A stretch of DNA of 64,000 nt from Primula veris (lineage: Eukaryota > Streptophyta > Magnoliopsida > Ericales > Primulaceae). The stretch lies in NCBI GenBank assembly GCA_963682055.1, contig OY821745.1:29757342-29821341 (forward strand). Direction: 5' to 3'. Below the pieces are notes generated by a model. That model did no database searches. It was not told the DNA's origin and saw nothing but the letters and a program-made list of their open reading frames with translations. This document shows positions 1 through 12,859 of the stretch, one piece after another (position 1 is the first letter of the stretch; every line of letters starts with the position of its first letter). The position numbers and the translations under genes were made by a program.

Positions 1-936
1 ATGTATAAAGAAAAATTTACAATTAGTGATCCTACGGTCCTACCTAGCATACATTTAGCAATGTATATAACATCAAGTTTAATAATTTATCCATTAGGAG
101 CCTTCAAAAGTTATCAAACCCGTGTTACAAATTTGATCATGTGCTTTAGTCGAAAATTTAGCAATATGCAGAGGGAACGAGGTGAAAGCCTGAGAGGGAG
201 AGGAAAGGCAACTGCTTGTAAAAGGAAAGAAACACAAAGCCATTGCCTAACAAACTAACAACAGAAAAAATAGGAAACAATTTCAAGAAAATATTATCAA
301 ACCAACAAGCTGCCGTCACCTAACAAACAAACAAGAAGAAAAGGAGGAAGAAACATTCAAATTAGATATATAAATATATTAAAACCAAACAAACAAGTTG
401 TCGCCTCCCTTTAAGTTGCCGTACCAAGCATTCGTTTCGAGCAAAGAAACATGCATTCTGAGTAAAGTTTTAGAACTTGATAACTGCTTCTTTCCCACCA
501 TATTTTAACTCGAGTTTAATCAGCCCCAAGAACTTAACTCATTTTGTAAATTTTATGTGCTCTTCAGTAACATAAATGAAACTGTGTATGGAACAATGAA
601 CTTTAAACCAGATAGCAATTTCTCAAAATACATAATACCTTACCGATTAAGGTGGAACCATGCATATATTAACCAAATTTCGAAAATTGTACGTGTTCTT
701 AGCAAATAAAGTTGAATAAAAACAAAAAATAGAATAGATTAAGTTGCAAAAGAGGGAGACAGCATACTACAGAGTTAAAATAAGGAATCTACCCGAGAGA
801 GATTATGGTGTTTACAACCCACATGGCCTATATATAATCTCTACAACTTCAAGTAATTAAAACAGTACTAAGTTGCATCTCAAAATTTCTCCACTTATGT
901 ATTTTTGTGATAATTAATAATAGGATATAGTTTTCA
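1..936. other. Upstream flank of DGAT2, no gene recognised
   Basis: AT-rich sequence with only short open frames. The longest begins at base 1 and would give 85 residues, but it matches no family I know and lacks gene context. The last few hundred bases should contain the DGAT2 promoter and 5' UTR, but I see no unambiguous TATA box. Confidence 0.5.
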
Positions 937-3511
937 ATGGCGCCAGCGGTTTTCACCAGCTCAGCAAGCTCCGGACCCCTCACTTACCTAGCGCTGATTA
1001 TTTGGCTGGGGGGCATCCATATCAACAGCCTAGTCCTCTTAGTCTCATTCTACTTTCTTTCAATTTACCAATTTTCTGCGTATGTATAGTCTCTTTAACA
1101 ACTGTTACATTAGAACATTTAACCCCAAAAAATTCAGAAAATATAATTTTCGATTTTTTTTACGAAGTGTGCTGTGACACGTTTACAAGTCAAAAATTCT
1201 ATCAGGCATAACATTAATGAAATTTGTCATGTGATTACTCAAAAAGCTTACAAAAAATGTATGGTTTTAAGTTTTATTTTTTAACCAACCTGGATTAATT
1301 AATTAATTTACAGGGTGTTGGGCTTGCTAGTGGTTTTAGCATTTATTCCAATTGACGACCAAAGCAAAAGCGGCCGAAAACTAGCTAGGTTTGACTCATC
1401 TGTCATATGAACTTATTTCTTTTTTTGTTCTCTATTTCTGCTGCTAAGTTATTTTGAGTAGAATTGTTTATGTTTTAGTATGTTTTGAGTAGGGCTTGTG
1501 GTTGAAATTCTTATGATTGCAGGTTCATATACAAGCATGTTTCCAATTATTTTCCAGTTACTCTCCATGTTGAAGATATTGACGCCTTTGATCCGAACCA
1601 GGCATATGGTACAAACTTATTTCTCCTGCTTATGAAGGAAAACAACCCCCTTAACCCCTTTGTTGATATACTATATTACGCTTTCTCCTTCATTATTTGT
1701 CAATATACTGGTATAAAGATTCCTTGTCAGAAAAGTTGAGGAAAAATAAAATCTTTTGATTTGTACCAGGAATTCTTTCACCAAACACAGCCTTAGGCTT
1801 CCATGAAATGGCTATTTGATTCAGTTAAAAAAACTGAGACAGAATAAAGATCAATTTGGATGTAACTTTTGCTTAATGAACTATGATTGTTTGCAGTCTT
1901 TGGTTATGAACCGCATTCGATTCTTCCCATTGGCACCGTGGCACTTGCTGACCTTACAGGGTTTATGCCATTACCAAAAATCAAAGCCCTTGCAAGCAGC
2001 GCAGTAAGTGTAATTTTGGATCAATTCTAAATTTCTTGCTGCCTTTTTTTAATAACTATTTAAATTTCAACAAAAGGTTTTCCGTACTCCCTTCTTGAGG
2101 CATTTATGGACTTGGGTTGGAGTTTCGCCTGCGACGAGGGAAAACTTTGTATCTCTGTTGAAAGATGGCTACAGTTGTGTAATAATTCCTGGTGGAGTTG
2201 CGGAAATAATTCATATCCAAAATGGTTCCGAGGTTTTACTCTCATACTCATTATATAAAGTTCCTACAATTTTTAATTCATATTATAGTGCAAACATGTA
2301 AAAAAAAAGTAAATACTTTTTGTAGGTTGTTTTCCTTAAGTCAAGAAGAGGATTCATACGTATAGCCATAGAAACTGGCAAGCCCTTAGTCCCAGTTTTT
2401 TGCTTTGGTCAGGTATAATTTCGACCCCAGGCTATCATCAATGTTTCGATTTGTTACACTGACCCATAATTTTCTAATGTTTGTTAACGCGCATAGATCA
2501 ATCGAGGTAGCTCCCTCTAAATTAAGGGAACTCTCGCATTCTTACAGTCATACACTAAGTTTTGGTCGATATTCATTTTTACACCAACTCTTGTGGTCAG
2601 TTTAATTAACATGTTTTGTTTACCAACCTGTAAATGCTAAAACATTACTATTCTACTGATTAATAAACGTTAAGATAGTGCACAAATTACAGACGGCAGC
2701 AGGTTTGTGTATGAACACGAAAAAACCTGACAGGCTGGTGCACAGAAGAGAGAAAAAAGCCCGTTTAATTTCCAACATACAGTGATGTGCTGCCTATTTA
2801 GTTTATTGCCATGATCTAAATAATTTACCATGCTCGATTGTGTGTTTGTATGCAGTCATCTATTTACAATTGGTGGAAGCCAAGTTGGAAAATATTCGAG
2901 AAGATATCGAGAGCAATACAATTTACCCCGCTCGTCTTCTGGGGAACTCTATGGTATGTTAACTACAGTATCTTTACCTTACTAATGAACCAAATTAGAT
3001 TCTTCTTTATTATAGTTCAAGTGATCTATCTATTCAAACCCTGTTTGAAAAGCTCATTTTTACGCGTTTAGGCAAACAATTAAGAAAACACTTTGCTGAA
3101 AAGCACAACACTAACCTTTTATGCTCGAAAAGCTTTTGATGATTTCGCTACACATCGCTTTTCAAAACACTGAATCCGACTTCAGAAGCTCTCTTGATTC
3201 TTTTTATTTGCAGGTCTCCGATACCATATCGTCATCCAATGCATGTAGTTGTCGGTAAACCAATTAAAATCAAGAAGAACTCACAACCGTCGGTCGAAGA
3301 GGTACAGTGTTTCATAAACTTATATGCTGAAAATCGTAAATAAATGTTATTCTTGTAATTTTAATTGAACTGCCCACACATTTATCATTTATTAATATTG
3401 TCTTTGAAGGTCACCAAAGTACAAAATCAATTTATCGAAGCGCTTCGAGTTCTCTTTGAGGAGCACAAAGAAAAGGCGGGACAAGGCGATCTTCAGCTGA
3501 CAATAATATGA
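937..3511 (+). CDS. DGAT2: Diacylglycerol O-acyltransferase 2 (DGAT2-type), 9 exons
   Basis: Exons by splice site and phase: 937-1079, 1314-1388, 1523-1608, 1897-2003, 2077-2232, 2326-2412, 2856-2953, 3214-3301, 3410-3511. They join without a frame break into 313 aa, close to the roughly 320 aa usual for plant DGAT2. Family role: an ER-membrane enzyme that transfers acyl-CoA to diacylglycerol, making triacylglycerol. Visible features are hydrophobic segments at about residues 16-38 and 43-60, the NYFP block (81-84), the plant signature YEPHS (105-109) with the catalytic-type His, PGGV (175-178), RRGF (196-199), CFGQ (215-218) and RHPMHVVVG (257-265). The N-terminus is short, and PGGV is followed by AE where the family usually has QE, so this may be a divergent paralogue. 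The start is the only in-frame Met before the first membrane segment. Family assignment is firm; activity is inferred. Confidence 0.92.
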
Positions 3512-4125
3512 TAACTGCCCCGAATCTTGATTTCTGTAAATGTTTCGTTTAATTACTATAATCCAGGAAATAATAAGTAATGGGTTTATCATAACTAAGC
3601 TATTAGCAACATTAGTTAACCATCCCGTAACAGAAAATAATGTGAACATATTCTGTTTTTACTTTTCCGGGACAGTTATTTTCTGTATCTAATAGTTACA
3701 AAAATATCTTAGCAACAAATATCACTGAATGTTATATGAAATTACGAGACATTGTTTGCTATGTATTATTTTTTTTTATAGATTTTGGAGCATGTTTCAA
3801 GGACAGTGACTCGTATATTACTTACGCACATTATTTATAATAATAATGAGCATGCTGATGTTGATTAAAAAAATTATATATCACTAAATGTCTTAATTAT
3901 GAGAAAGAATTAATCGTTACTGCAATCACTTGGCTTAAAAATAATTACAAAATTCTATTCATTTAAAGGCTGGATTGATAAAATAGTTGTTAATAGTAAC
4001 CGCAATGGCTTGTAGAGTTTGTGATGAGAAACCATGGACAAGTTATACCAAATCACAGAAACGGACAAAGATTAAATGGTGACCAAATTAATTTGAGAAA
4101 AATATAGATTTACACCGGATGTTTT
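3512..4125. other. DGAT2 3' flank
   Basis: AT-rich sequence holding the presumed 3' UTR and terminator of DGAT2. No further coding signal seen. Confidence 0.4.
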
Positions 4126-4129
4126 TTCA

Positions 4130-4900
4130 TAGTAGCATATTAGGAAAAAACAATGCGTTTAAGTATATTAAACTATATTATTGTTAACAATTTGGGTACA
4201 CCACTTTCGACTTTTTCAATTTGGATATCATATTATAATAAACTGTCCAATTTATATATCACTGTCTAAATTAATCACGGAATCGTGTCACATAACAGCA
4301 TGTGCTTGATAAACTTGAACGTGAGAAAACAATTTTATCATTTTGCACCAAAATATATCATTCTAAAACAACGTTTCCTCCCAAATTTGAATTATGTGCT
4401 GATTTTTGTTATGTGTAAAACTGGGGGAGACGTTTTTTAAGCATGATATATTTTGGTGCAGAATGACAAAATTAACCTCTTATGTTAACGTTTGTCAAGC
4501 ACGTGTTGTCACATGATATGATTCCGTGATTAATTGATACATAAATTGAAATGTTTCTTATAGTATGATACATAAATTGAAAAGTTTATTATAGTGTGGT
4601 ATTCAAATTGAAAAAATTGAAAGATAGGTATGCAAATCGTTAAAATTACATAGTTTGTTGTACCAAAGCATAAAACCACGCATAAAGTGAAAAAATACAT
4701 TTAGTGTAATGTACTATATGTTTTTTAACGATTTAGGTATCAGACTAACAAAGAAAATTGAAAATTGTAAAAATTATGATAGTTCAGTAGGTCAATTGTT
4801 AATTTTGGTAATATGATACCTAAATCGTTAAAAACATGTATTACAATACACTAAATTTGTTTTTTTCGGCATATAAATCATTTAGTAAATTGTATTGCTT
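4130..4900. repeat. Nested inverted-repeat (foldback) element
   Basis: Bases about 4190-4390 are repeated in reverse complement at about 4430-4625. Shared blocks include TTAATCACGGAATC against GATTCCGTGATTAA, and GCACCAAAATATATCATTCT against its complement near 4445. A second, smaller inverted pair lies at 4698-4747 and 4807-4858 (GATACCTAAATCGTTAAAAA). No transposase is present, so this looks like a non-autonomous foldback or MITE. Exact ends and target-site duplication were not found. Confidence 0.7.
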
Positions 4901-5942
4901 ATTTGCATCCTGCCTCAAAATTAGTGGCCGGCCACGTTTTTACTCTTAAGAGTTTTATATTATAGTACTAACACAAGGACATACACGAGACATTTGTATT
5001 TATTGGTGTATCAACAAAATTAATTTGTCGGAAATGTACTCGAAAATAAAGTTGGCCACCCTATTTTAGTACTAACATATACAGTCACATGCACGTAAAC
5101 CATTAATTAGTCATAACTTCTTTTACGGACACGCTGTTTATATTCTATACCTACTTTGATATGAAATGAAACAACAATAACAATATATGTAACTTGTTCA
5201 AAAGTATTGTATTACTTTTGGGTCGGTTTAATCTCTCAAAAAAAAAGTAATACTCACGTAAGAGTTTCTCATTTGAAGTTGTTTTCTTCTCTTTGAAAAG
5301 ACTTGTTTTTTGTACACTTTTGGTTGTATAGAGTTTAACAAAACTAAGTTTGATTTACGCTCACTCATTCACAGTCCAGACCACACTCTATGCAGTGTGT
5401 GAGGATCAAAATTAAGTTCAAAACGAAGTTAAATCAAACTCGACAACACTTCCAACAAGCTTTAACACATGCATTATACTTTAACCCCGTAATATTGACG
5501 CACTAAAAAAAAGTTCATTTAACATAATAAAAAAATTGAGTTATGTTGCTAAAGTGTTTGTGACTAAATTTTAGCAACAGTTTAACAACAATGTGTTGCA
5601 AAATTGTTACTAGAATTTAGCTACAACCATTTTAACGGCATAAACAAAAAAGTTTTATGATGATAAATAGATTTTTTTCTTGTAATGATGTGTGAAGTCT
5701 AGCAAGAGTGTAAAAAAAAATCAATTTTTATTTTATTTCGGAATGAAGAGTGTTTAATCTTCTCCTGGTTTTCATCACTTCAGTATATATTTACATTATT
5801 ATTATAAGAAAAAATTAAGGAAATGTAGAATTTGAGCGACTTATATATCAAAAACACAAGTTTTTCAACCTTTTTTAGACCATTCAAATATTATTCTCTC
5901 CACTCTTTAACAGGAAAAATCCCTCAATCTCCCCATCGTGTC
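4901..5942. other. Intergenic, TE-like remnants only
   Basis: AT-rich sequence without a gene. Around 5530-5690 are repeated TAGCAAC/TTGCAAC words and a TTTCTTGTAATG end, like subterminal parts of CACTA-derived repeats, but no complete element can be drawn. Confidence 0.35.
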
Positions 5943-5945
5943 TTA

Positions 5946-6166
5946 GGGCATGTTTGATAACATATTTTTTGGTCCATTATCAGATTTTAACAATCTGTTT
6001 TGAAAATCCATTAAAAAACTATATTTTAAAAATCTGAATTTTTTAGATTTTTCAGCCTAAAAATCAGATTTTCAGAAGCTGAAAAATCTAACTTGCTAAA
6101 CATTCATAATTTTTTAAAATCTAAAATTTTAAAATACACTAAAAAAATATGTTGTAAAACGATCCC
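5946..6166. mobile_element. Small Tourist/Harbinger-like MITE
   Basis: A 221-bp element flanked by TTA on both sides (5943-5945 and 6167-6169), the 3-bp target duplication usual for PIF/Harbinger. Its ends are imperfect inverted repeats: GGGCATGTTTGATAACAT on the left, and GGGATCGTTTTACAACAT as the complement of the right end. No coding capacity. Confidence 0.7.
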
Positions 6167-6169
6167 TTA

Positions 6170-8002
6170 ATCTTTTTTTTTTTGTTAACGATTGTATCTC
6201 TTACTCATCAAATCCCATATTTCTCTTCCTCCACACCGACTCATTTCTCCTTTTTCTCTTTCCTCCGCGAACGAAACCACAACCACCTACCGTACGTCAT
6301 CAAATTACCTTCGCCCCAATAACCCCGCCCATAGGTCACCTCCAACTCTTCAGATTGAATCAATAACACTCAATCTTAATAATACGGAATTACACAAAGT
6401 TAGTTGTAATTCCGATAGTATTTGTAATGCATTTTTAGTGCTTAATTACATGTTTCGGTCATTGAAATTGATGTTACATATACGTGTATCTATACTATAT
6501 ATATTGTCCAAATAGATAAATATTGTGAATTAGTGAAGACATTATCAATTAATGTGCAAATACTGTGATAGTGTTAACTTGTTACAATTTTAAAGTGAAT
6601 TTGGCGGTACCACATGAGTAAAATAAAGATTTCAAAGTTTATGTTTTTAAGTTACTAAATTGTACCTCCTCGGGCACTAAATTATTCTCTTTTAATTTGG
6701 TACAAATATTAATGAAATCAAATGTTAAGTGTATATCAAATCATAGTAAAAGTTAATTTTAATAATTTTCTACTGTTAATTCAAAAGGCAAAAAGGTAAT
6801 CAATTATAAAGTAAATTATTATTGGAGAAATTGGACAATTATTTAGATAATTAACAAAATAGAATAAGACACTAGGAGTACTATTTTTTGGTAGAGTGAG
6901 TAATCGAATGGGCGGTATATAGATTTTTTTTTTTTTAATAAAGATGAGAAGCACAGTCACATAATTGATTTGTGTTTTTACAGAATGTATGGAACTCACA
7001 CATTATTACAATCAATGCAGTCAGTTATTGTCCCCCATCCGCAGCATACATGAGAAAGTTATCCTACTATCCTATGTGTTAGTAAATTGTACAATTTTGC
7101 TTGTATGTATTATAGTAAATTGTGTATTTGTTTCCTATATACGGAATTTCTTTATTTCTACCGATATTCTCTATTAATGTGAAGATTTAAATTTATATAG
7201 TTTGTAGAGTAGTGTTCCATCGGATATATAGGTTCAACTTCAAGTAAAAATATTAGAATCAAAATTTCATTGCTTCGTTTCTACTTATAAGTTTACTACA
7301 TAAAATTCAAAACTTCATTACTTCTTTTATTTTTGTTAGTTATCATTCGTAAGCCTTCTATTGTGACAACGAGTAAGTTATTTTCTAGTTTTTCCATTAT
7401 AATTTAATTTTACTTTTCACTATTACTTTATAAAATTTATTTAATACTAGCTTAAGTTTATTTGTATTGTGATACAATTTGAAAATTTTGGGTTATTGTT
7501 TTTTTAAAATTTTTAAAATTTTCATCAAAAATCATATAACACTTATATGTACAAATTAGTATACTAATATAAGGTCTTTACAACAAAATTGGCAACTTAG
7601 GGAATAGTATGAGCAAATTCTATATAATAGTTAGTTTAACATTAATAAAAATTTAAGCTAAATTGCTACTTATAAAAGATAAAATAGTGTTATTTATAAT
7701 TTTGTGTATTGTTGATTAATTCAAATTTTGTTGCTATAGATTTAATTTTGTTTTAATAACTTATAAATTAGGTCATTACGGCACATAAACATGAGATAGA
7801 GAGTGGACCGAGTCCTGTTAATGGTTCAGTTCTATTTGAACAAAACCGACATATTAGTAAAAGTATATGAAATGGTAAACATTTCCAAGTATAACTTAGA
7901 AATGGTAAGTATTGTCCTGAAAGTTTAAATGACATGGTCTTAAATAATTTTGAAATGGTTGATTTCTACGATTTATACCAACTTTATCATTTACAATTAG
8001 AT
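6170..8002. other. Intergenic, no recognised gene
   Basis: Contains an open frame at 6192-6515 whose first half is unusually C-rich (resembling a 5' leader or exon scrap) and whose second half is AT-rich. It matches no family I know and I do not call it. The rest is AT-rich without visible structure. Confidence 0.35.
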
Positions 8003-9512
8003 TAAGGTTTAATCGGAGATCTAGTCAAAAAGTGGAGACCTGAGACTCACACATTTCATTTTACTCCTAGAAAGTGTACAATAACTTTACATGATGTGAA
8101 AATATTATGTGGTGTTCGTGTTGATGATCCTGTAATTCGTAATGATTCTTATGAAAGGGTGATGGAAGATAAATTTGGGATGGTAGAACGATTATTAGGT
8201 AAACTCACACAATCTCATGAATATAAATATGCAGATTTATCTTTTCAATGGTTAAAGCGTGAGTTTTCAGGTATTCATGAGAACGCAACCACTCTACAAA
8301 CCTTCGAGCAATGATGTTACTCTTGTTAGTAGTGACTATTTTATCAGACAAGTCCGGAGGTTATGCTCCTCTTCAAAATTTTCCATTTTTAGAAGACTTA
8401 TTGTATTATAGCCAATTAAGTTGAGACTCTGCTATTATTTTCCATTTATATATGATGTTGTGTCATGCATCGATAATTAGTGATGATAAGAAATCCCACA
8501 GAATGCATATAGGTAGGTGTCCTTCTAATTCTTTTACAAATATGGGTGTGGACGAGTTTCACAAATATTTGTCCTGTTCGAGAATTGGCATGTGCACCGA
8601 ATGACGGGTAAGCCTATACTTATAGATATAGGTAAATATTACATCTTACTTTTGGTTTTTTAGGAAAAATGATCACTAAGCACATGATTACTTTTATTGT
8701 ATATCATACTGAAAAAAACATTCTCCTATTTTTTATTTATATATATATAATTATTGAGTTGATATTTTTTTTTATAAGTGGGTTGCTGCTACAATAAAAT
8801 ATACTTATGAAACGACAGGTCACTTCCAAGATTGGTTTCGAGATCAGTTTGATGACCTCAAAGACGACCAGGTAATCATTAGTTTTTTTTAATTTGCATA
8901 TTTTATTATATATTGTTGATTAAAAGCTAGCTTTTTATTTTAATGACAATATCGTTTGGATGCCTTACAACAATGTGATTAACACTTTGTCCGACATGTT
9001 TATTGCCGGATATTTAAATTGGCGTACTCACTCGCCTTTGATATACTTTAGCTGTGTTGAGTACCATTATCCTGACAGGATACTCCGACAATTTGGTTTC
9101 ATACAAAATGTGCCTAAAAAAAATTGATTCGATATGAATATGCTCATTGGAGAACTCATCGAGGAAATTCAACTGTGAACTGGCTTGCTAAAAATAAAAA
9201 AACGAGTCAAGTTGTAGTGGGAGTGGATCTAGGTAACTTATCGGTAGCAAATAATTATATGGAACGGTACAAAAATATTACGCGGATATGTATCGGAAAA
9301 ACTAAAGTAACACCCCCTACCCAAGGATTCATGTCAATGGCGTGATATCATGAACGTATGGTAAGAAATTTTGTTTATGTTTCTAAATGAAATTTAAATT
9401 TTACATGTAACTTTATCTTTAGTTTAAATATAAATTTTATTTGTGCAGATACACGTTATAAATTACTGTTATAAAGCTCTTCGTGATGATCCGACAACGT
9501 TCCAAAAATGAA
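8003..9512 (+). pseudogene. Decayed plant mobile domain (PMD, 'phosphatase 7 long form'-like) gene
   Basis: Pieces of one PMD protein appear in order on the + strand. About 8006-8314 encodes KKWRPETHTFHFTP, then CTITLHDVKILCGV. 8315-8410 encodes DKSGGYAPLQNFPFLEDL, then an in-frame TGA where the family has Trp. 8790-8870 encodes the TGHFQDWFRDQFDDL region. 8955-9120 encodes IVWMPYNN and YHPDRILRQFGF-type blocks (here EYHYPDRILRQFGF). 9255-9510 encodes the C-terminal part. Several stops and frame changes interrupt it, so no intact protein is possible. PMD genes are plant-specific, partly transposon-borne (MULE/Gypsy) and partly domesticated (MAIN/MAIL). No transposon ends were seen, so the origin of this copy is open. 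Confidence 0.8.
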
Positions 9513-11963
9513 ATTGAAATGATTTAATTTTTTTTGGATTTAAGTTTGTGAGAAAACAAATTTTGTAACTTTTGGATATAAGTAAATAAGTTTGTGAGAA
9601 ACTGATGCATGCTGTTTTAGTTTTCTATCTTTTTATAGGAGAATATTACGTCTGATGTTATTTAATTAACTTATGGTATGCATTCCAACCATTGTAATTT
9701 TTAAAATGATTATTAACCGTCCATGTTAGTCTGAGTTTATTATCACCGCTGAAAAAAATATGAAGGGATATAAACAAATGTAAGCGGAACTATAATGCAT
9801 GGAGCGGAGGTAAATGATGGGATGGCACGGATGGCATTGTCATATATTATTAACCGCAAATCTAAATTATGTTTTTTTTGTAAAACCACAAGTCAAAAAT
9901 GTATTTTTATTTTTTTAGTTTGTGTATGTGTATGAAGCAGCAACAGTGAAAGTTACCATTTATACCCAATCAAGACGAGACGTTACTACCTCCGTTCTTA
10001 TTTAATTGTCAACTACGAAACTAAATGTAATTTAAACCTGTTTATAACTTGTATTAAAATTGTCGAAATAATTTTTTTTTAAATTTAATCATAAAATTAA
10101 ATATTTGAACTATATGATCAACTTTTGAAAAATTTCATTCCGACAATTTTGATACAAGTTTTTGACCGGTCAAAATTACACGTATTTTCGTAACGAACAA
10201 TAAAATAAAGGACAAATTAGCTACAGTATACAGGCATCAATTGTCGGAATTAAACCGTGGCTAGAGAAACATTCATCGCAGAACATGTCTGTATGGGGCA
10301 GTTCTGACACTTTTGTTGTGCCCAAAAAAATATAAACACAAATTACATTAATAGGTAGAAATTTGAAACATGGACAATATCAGAATTCAGAGTATATACT
10401 AGCCAACATGACTTCAGCCTAATATTTAATAGGTCTGCGGGTAATTTAATATTTATCTTAACTTTATTATCTTTCCACTATCACATCGTTTTCATTTCAC
10501 TATTCCCACCGCCCTTTTACTCGTCCAGCTATATTTTAGTTATATGATGTTTCCTTTACTACATATTTTAATTTGACTAAATCTTTTGTATAGGTTAAGT
10601 TTTAATCAATAGATGGAAAAAGGAACGCGTGTCACATCTTTCGAATACTGTAAATGGTGTAGAATTATATTATATCTTCACTTACGTAACGTAGGTATTT
10701 TCATATATTCGTCTCAAAATATTAACGCTCTTTGAATTTACGTATAAGTTTTATTGACAAATATTTCGTATTTATATTATTGAAATATAAACTTTTAATT
10801 TTATTTTATATAGTTTAATATTAGAATTATGTGATTAACTTTTGAAAAATTTAATTTCGATAATTTATCGATTAAATTTATAAATAAATACATAAAATCC
10901 CAATATTTTAAGAAGGGGAGAGTAGTTATACAAATTTAAAGGAAAAATTCTCTTAACGTTATCTCACTTTATTTTATACCGGTGGACAACAAGGGAATGG
11001 ACATATCCCCCTCTTGCTATTTTGACCCCCCCAAAAATGAAACTCTGATGTTTTAATTACATTTATTTAAATAATGTTTGTTTTTTAAAAAAAGTTGTCA
11101 GATCATCTATTAGTAGAATTTTACCAACGAACCAGTTCACAAAGGAAAAAATAATACAGTATCTCAAACTAATTAAAGAAACTACATATCTTTGCAATGT
11201 AGGAAAACTAATTTTTGCAGTTTTCTCAAATCTAAATTACTCCAATGAAAATATTTTTTTAGTTGGGTTTATTACGGCGATGGTCTTCCTTTTTTTTTTA
11301 ATAAAGATCCCATGTAATTTAATTTTATTAATTAAACCAGTTATGGTTCCCATGTTGTCAGAAAATATATTGTTTCTACATGCTATATACGAATTGAAAG
11401 TCATTTTAAATGATGGAAAATTAGTCGATGACCTGTTATTGGAAGCGAAAATATATTTTATAATTTTTTTATAACATCAACAAGTACTAAAGGTATCAAA
11501 TCTATCACCCTTTTAAAAACCCTAGTGGCCAAATACAACACTTCTTGTAAAGTGAAGTTAGTAGTATCTATTTTTTGAAGCTACATGGATTTTAGTAAAA
11601 CGATTAATGTTATGTAACTCTTCTTACACTTCTACTAACCTATAATAAAATTGTAATTTTTGTCTTTACTGTTATCACAATAAATTAAAAGGTGTAAAAA
11701 TATATCTACTCTAAAACTATGGGAACCAATTCAGTAGATCTCCTCTTGATTTTATTTTTATTTTATGCACACTACATTTATTTAGTCATTCAGACATCAC
11801 TCATTTGATATTTGAGGTACAATATAAATAATAGGTTATGAATGCTCTTGCACTCCGAAACATTTCTTAGTCGCTTCCTTTCTACCAACATATGTCACGT
11901 CTCTCTACATAAACAAAATTTGCATTATTGACTCATCATTGTTATCACTAACAATTAACACAT
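9513..11963. other. Intergenic with Stowaway-like MITE remnants
   Basis: No gene recognised. Two stretches look like decayed Stowaway/mariner MITEs: about 9985-10215 (left end CTACCTCCGTTCTTATTTAA, internal inverted copies of AATTGTCGRAAT) and about 10705-10925 (left CGTCTCAAAATATTAACGCTC, right complement CTCCCCTTCTTAAAATATTG). A TATA-like ACAATATAAATAAT at about 11820 may belong to the gene at 11964. Confidence 0.45.
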
Positions 11964-12332
11964 ATGGATCATATGAGCTACAACATAGTTCACAAGAGAT
12001 TTTTCCGGCTAAATCTTAGGCGGTTTACCATTCACCGTTTACGCGTAAAGGCCCTCTACTTCTTTAGCCAGTGGCGGACTTTGCTTTTGTCACTCAAGGG
12101 AGGTGCAACGTGTCATCCAAAGAGAGGTCATAGGAGGAGTAACAGTAGGAGGTGTTTGGTAACGCCTGTTACTGTTGATAACAAAGGTGTTTTTTATCGT
12201 CCACGATCATTTGGGCGATCAAACTCGTTTTACTCAGAGGCTATCGCCGATTGTTTGGAATTTATTAAAAGATCGTCGGCTTCGTTGGAGGATTATAATT
12301 CGGTTGTTCAAAATCCAAATCTCAGCGAGTGA
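11964..12332 (+). CDS. Small basic plant protein of unknown function
   Basis: An intronless frame of 122 aa. The first 36 residues are strongly basic and aromatic (VHKRFFRLNLRRFTIHRLR), followed by a Ser/Arg/Gly-rich middle (about residues 46-90) and a conserved-looking C-terminal block, GRSNSFYSEAIADCLEFIKR, at about 84-103. From memory of plant proteomes this layout recurs in short eudicot proteins of unknown function, some labelled Josephin-like. No catalytic domain is visible. A second Met at residue 4 is an alternative start. A (TTTTCA)n-like tract at about 12377-12405 lies in the presumed 3' UTR. An overlapping +1 frame (12175-12432) is a shadow. That this is a gene is likely; its function is unknown. 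Confidence 0.65.
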   Translation: MDHMSYNIVHKRFFRLNLRRFTIHRLRVKALYFFSQWRTLLLSLKGGATCHPKRGHRRSNSRRCLVTPVTVDNKGVFYRPRSFGRSNSFYSEAIADCLEFIKRSSASLEDYNSVVQNPNLSE

Positions 12333-12375
12333 AAGATTGAGACATGTTTTTTTTTTCCATGTACAGTTATGTAGA

Positions 12376-12407
12376 TTTTCATTTTCATTTTCATTTTCAT
12401 TTTGCTT
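12376..12407. repeat. TTTTCA microsatellite
   Basis: About five copies of TTTTCA directly after the 122-aa gene, probably in its 3' UTR. Confidence 0.85.
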
Positions 12408-12432
12408 TATTCAGTTTCATATAGAGGCCTAA

Positions 12433-12859
12433 AAGGCTCATATGATGACTTCGAAACATTTGAATTTGTTATTTCCTTATAATTTAGATTGTATGTTTCA
12501 AGAGAATAGGAACATGATTTGATCAGAAAAGTGTAATAAAGTACAGAATGATACTGGAAAATTATATTCTGATAACACGCGCTTGCTACCTTTTTAAAAC
12601 TATCGGCGATAAAAATCGGGTTTAACTGAAAAACTTCACCATGAGTCTCTGTATCATACTTCTGTTTTCGTTATTGTATTTTCTTTTGTAACATGTATAC
12701 TTTGTTGATACATAAACTGGTGTTTAAGTCCCAATTTAATCAATGAAGTTTTGTGTGTTTAATTAAAAAAAAGATCATGGCATCAACTTATAACCCTTTT
12801 TTTGCCTATTTGACTTGTTATAAATTAATACTCCTGCTAGATTATCGTAATATTGGTTG
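12433..12859. other. 3' flank of the 122-aa gene
   Basis: Presumed 3' UTR and spacer. No other gene seen. Confidence 0.4.

Noticed and set aside
6192..6515. 107-codon frame with a C-rich start
   Set aside because: No family match, composition changes halfway, no splice partner found.
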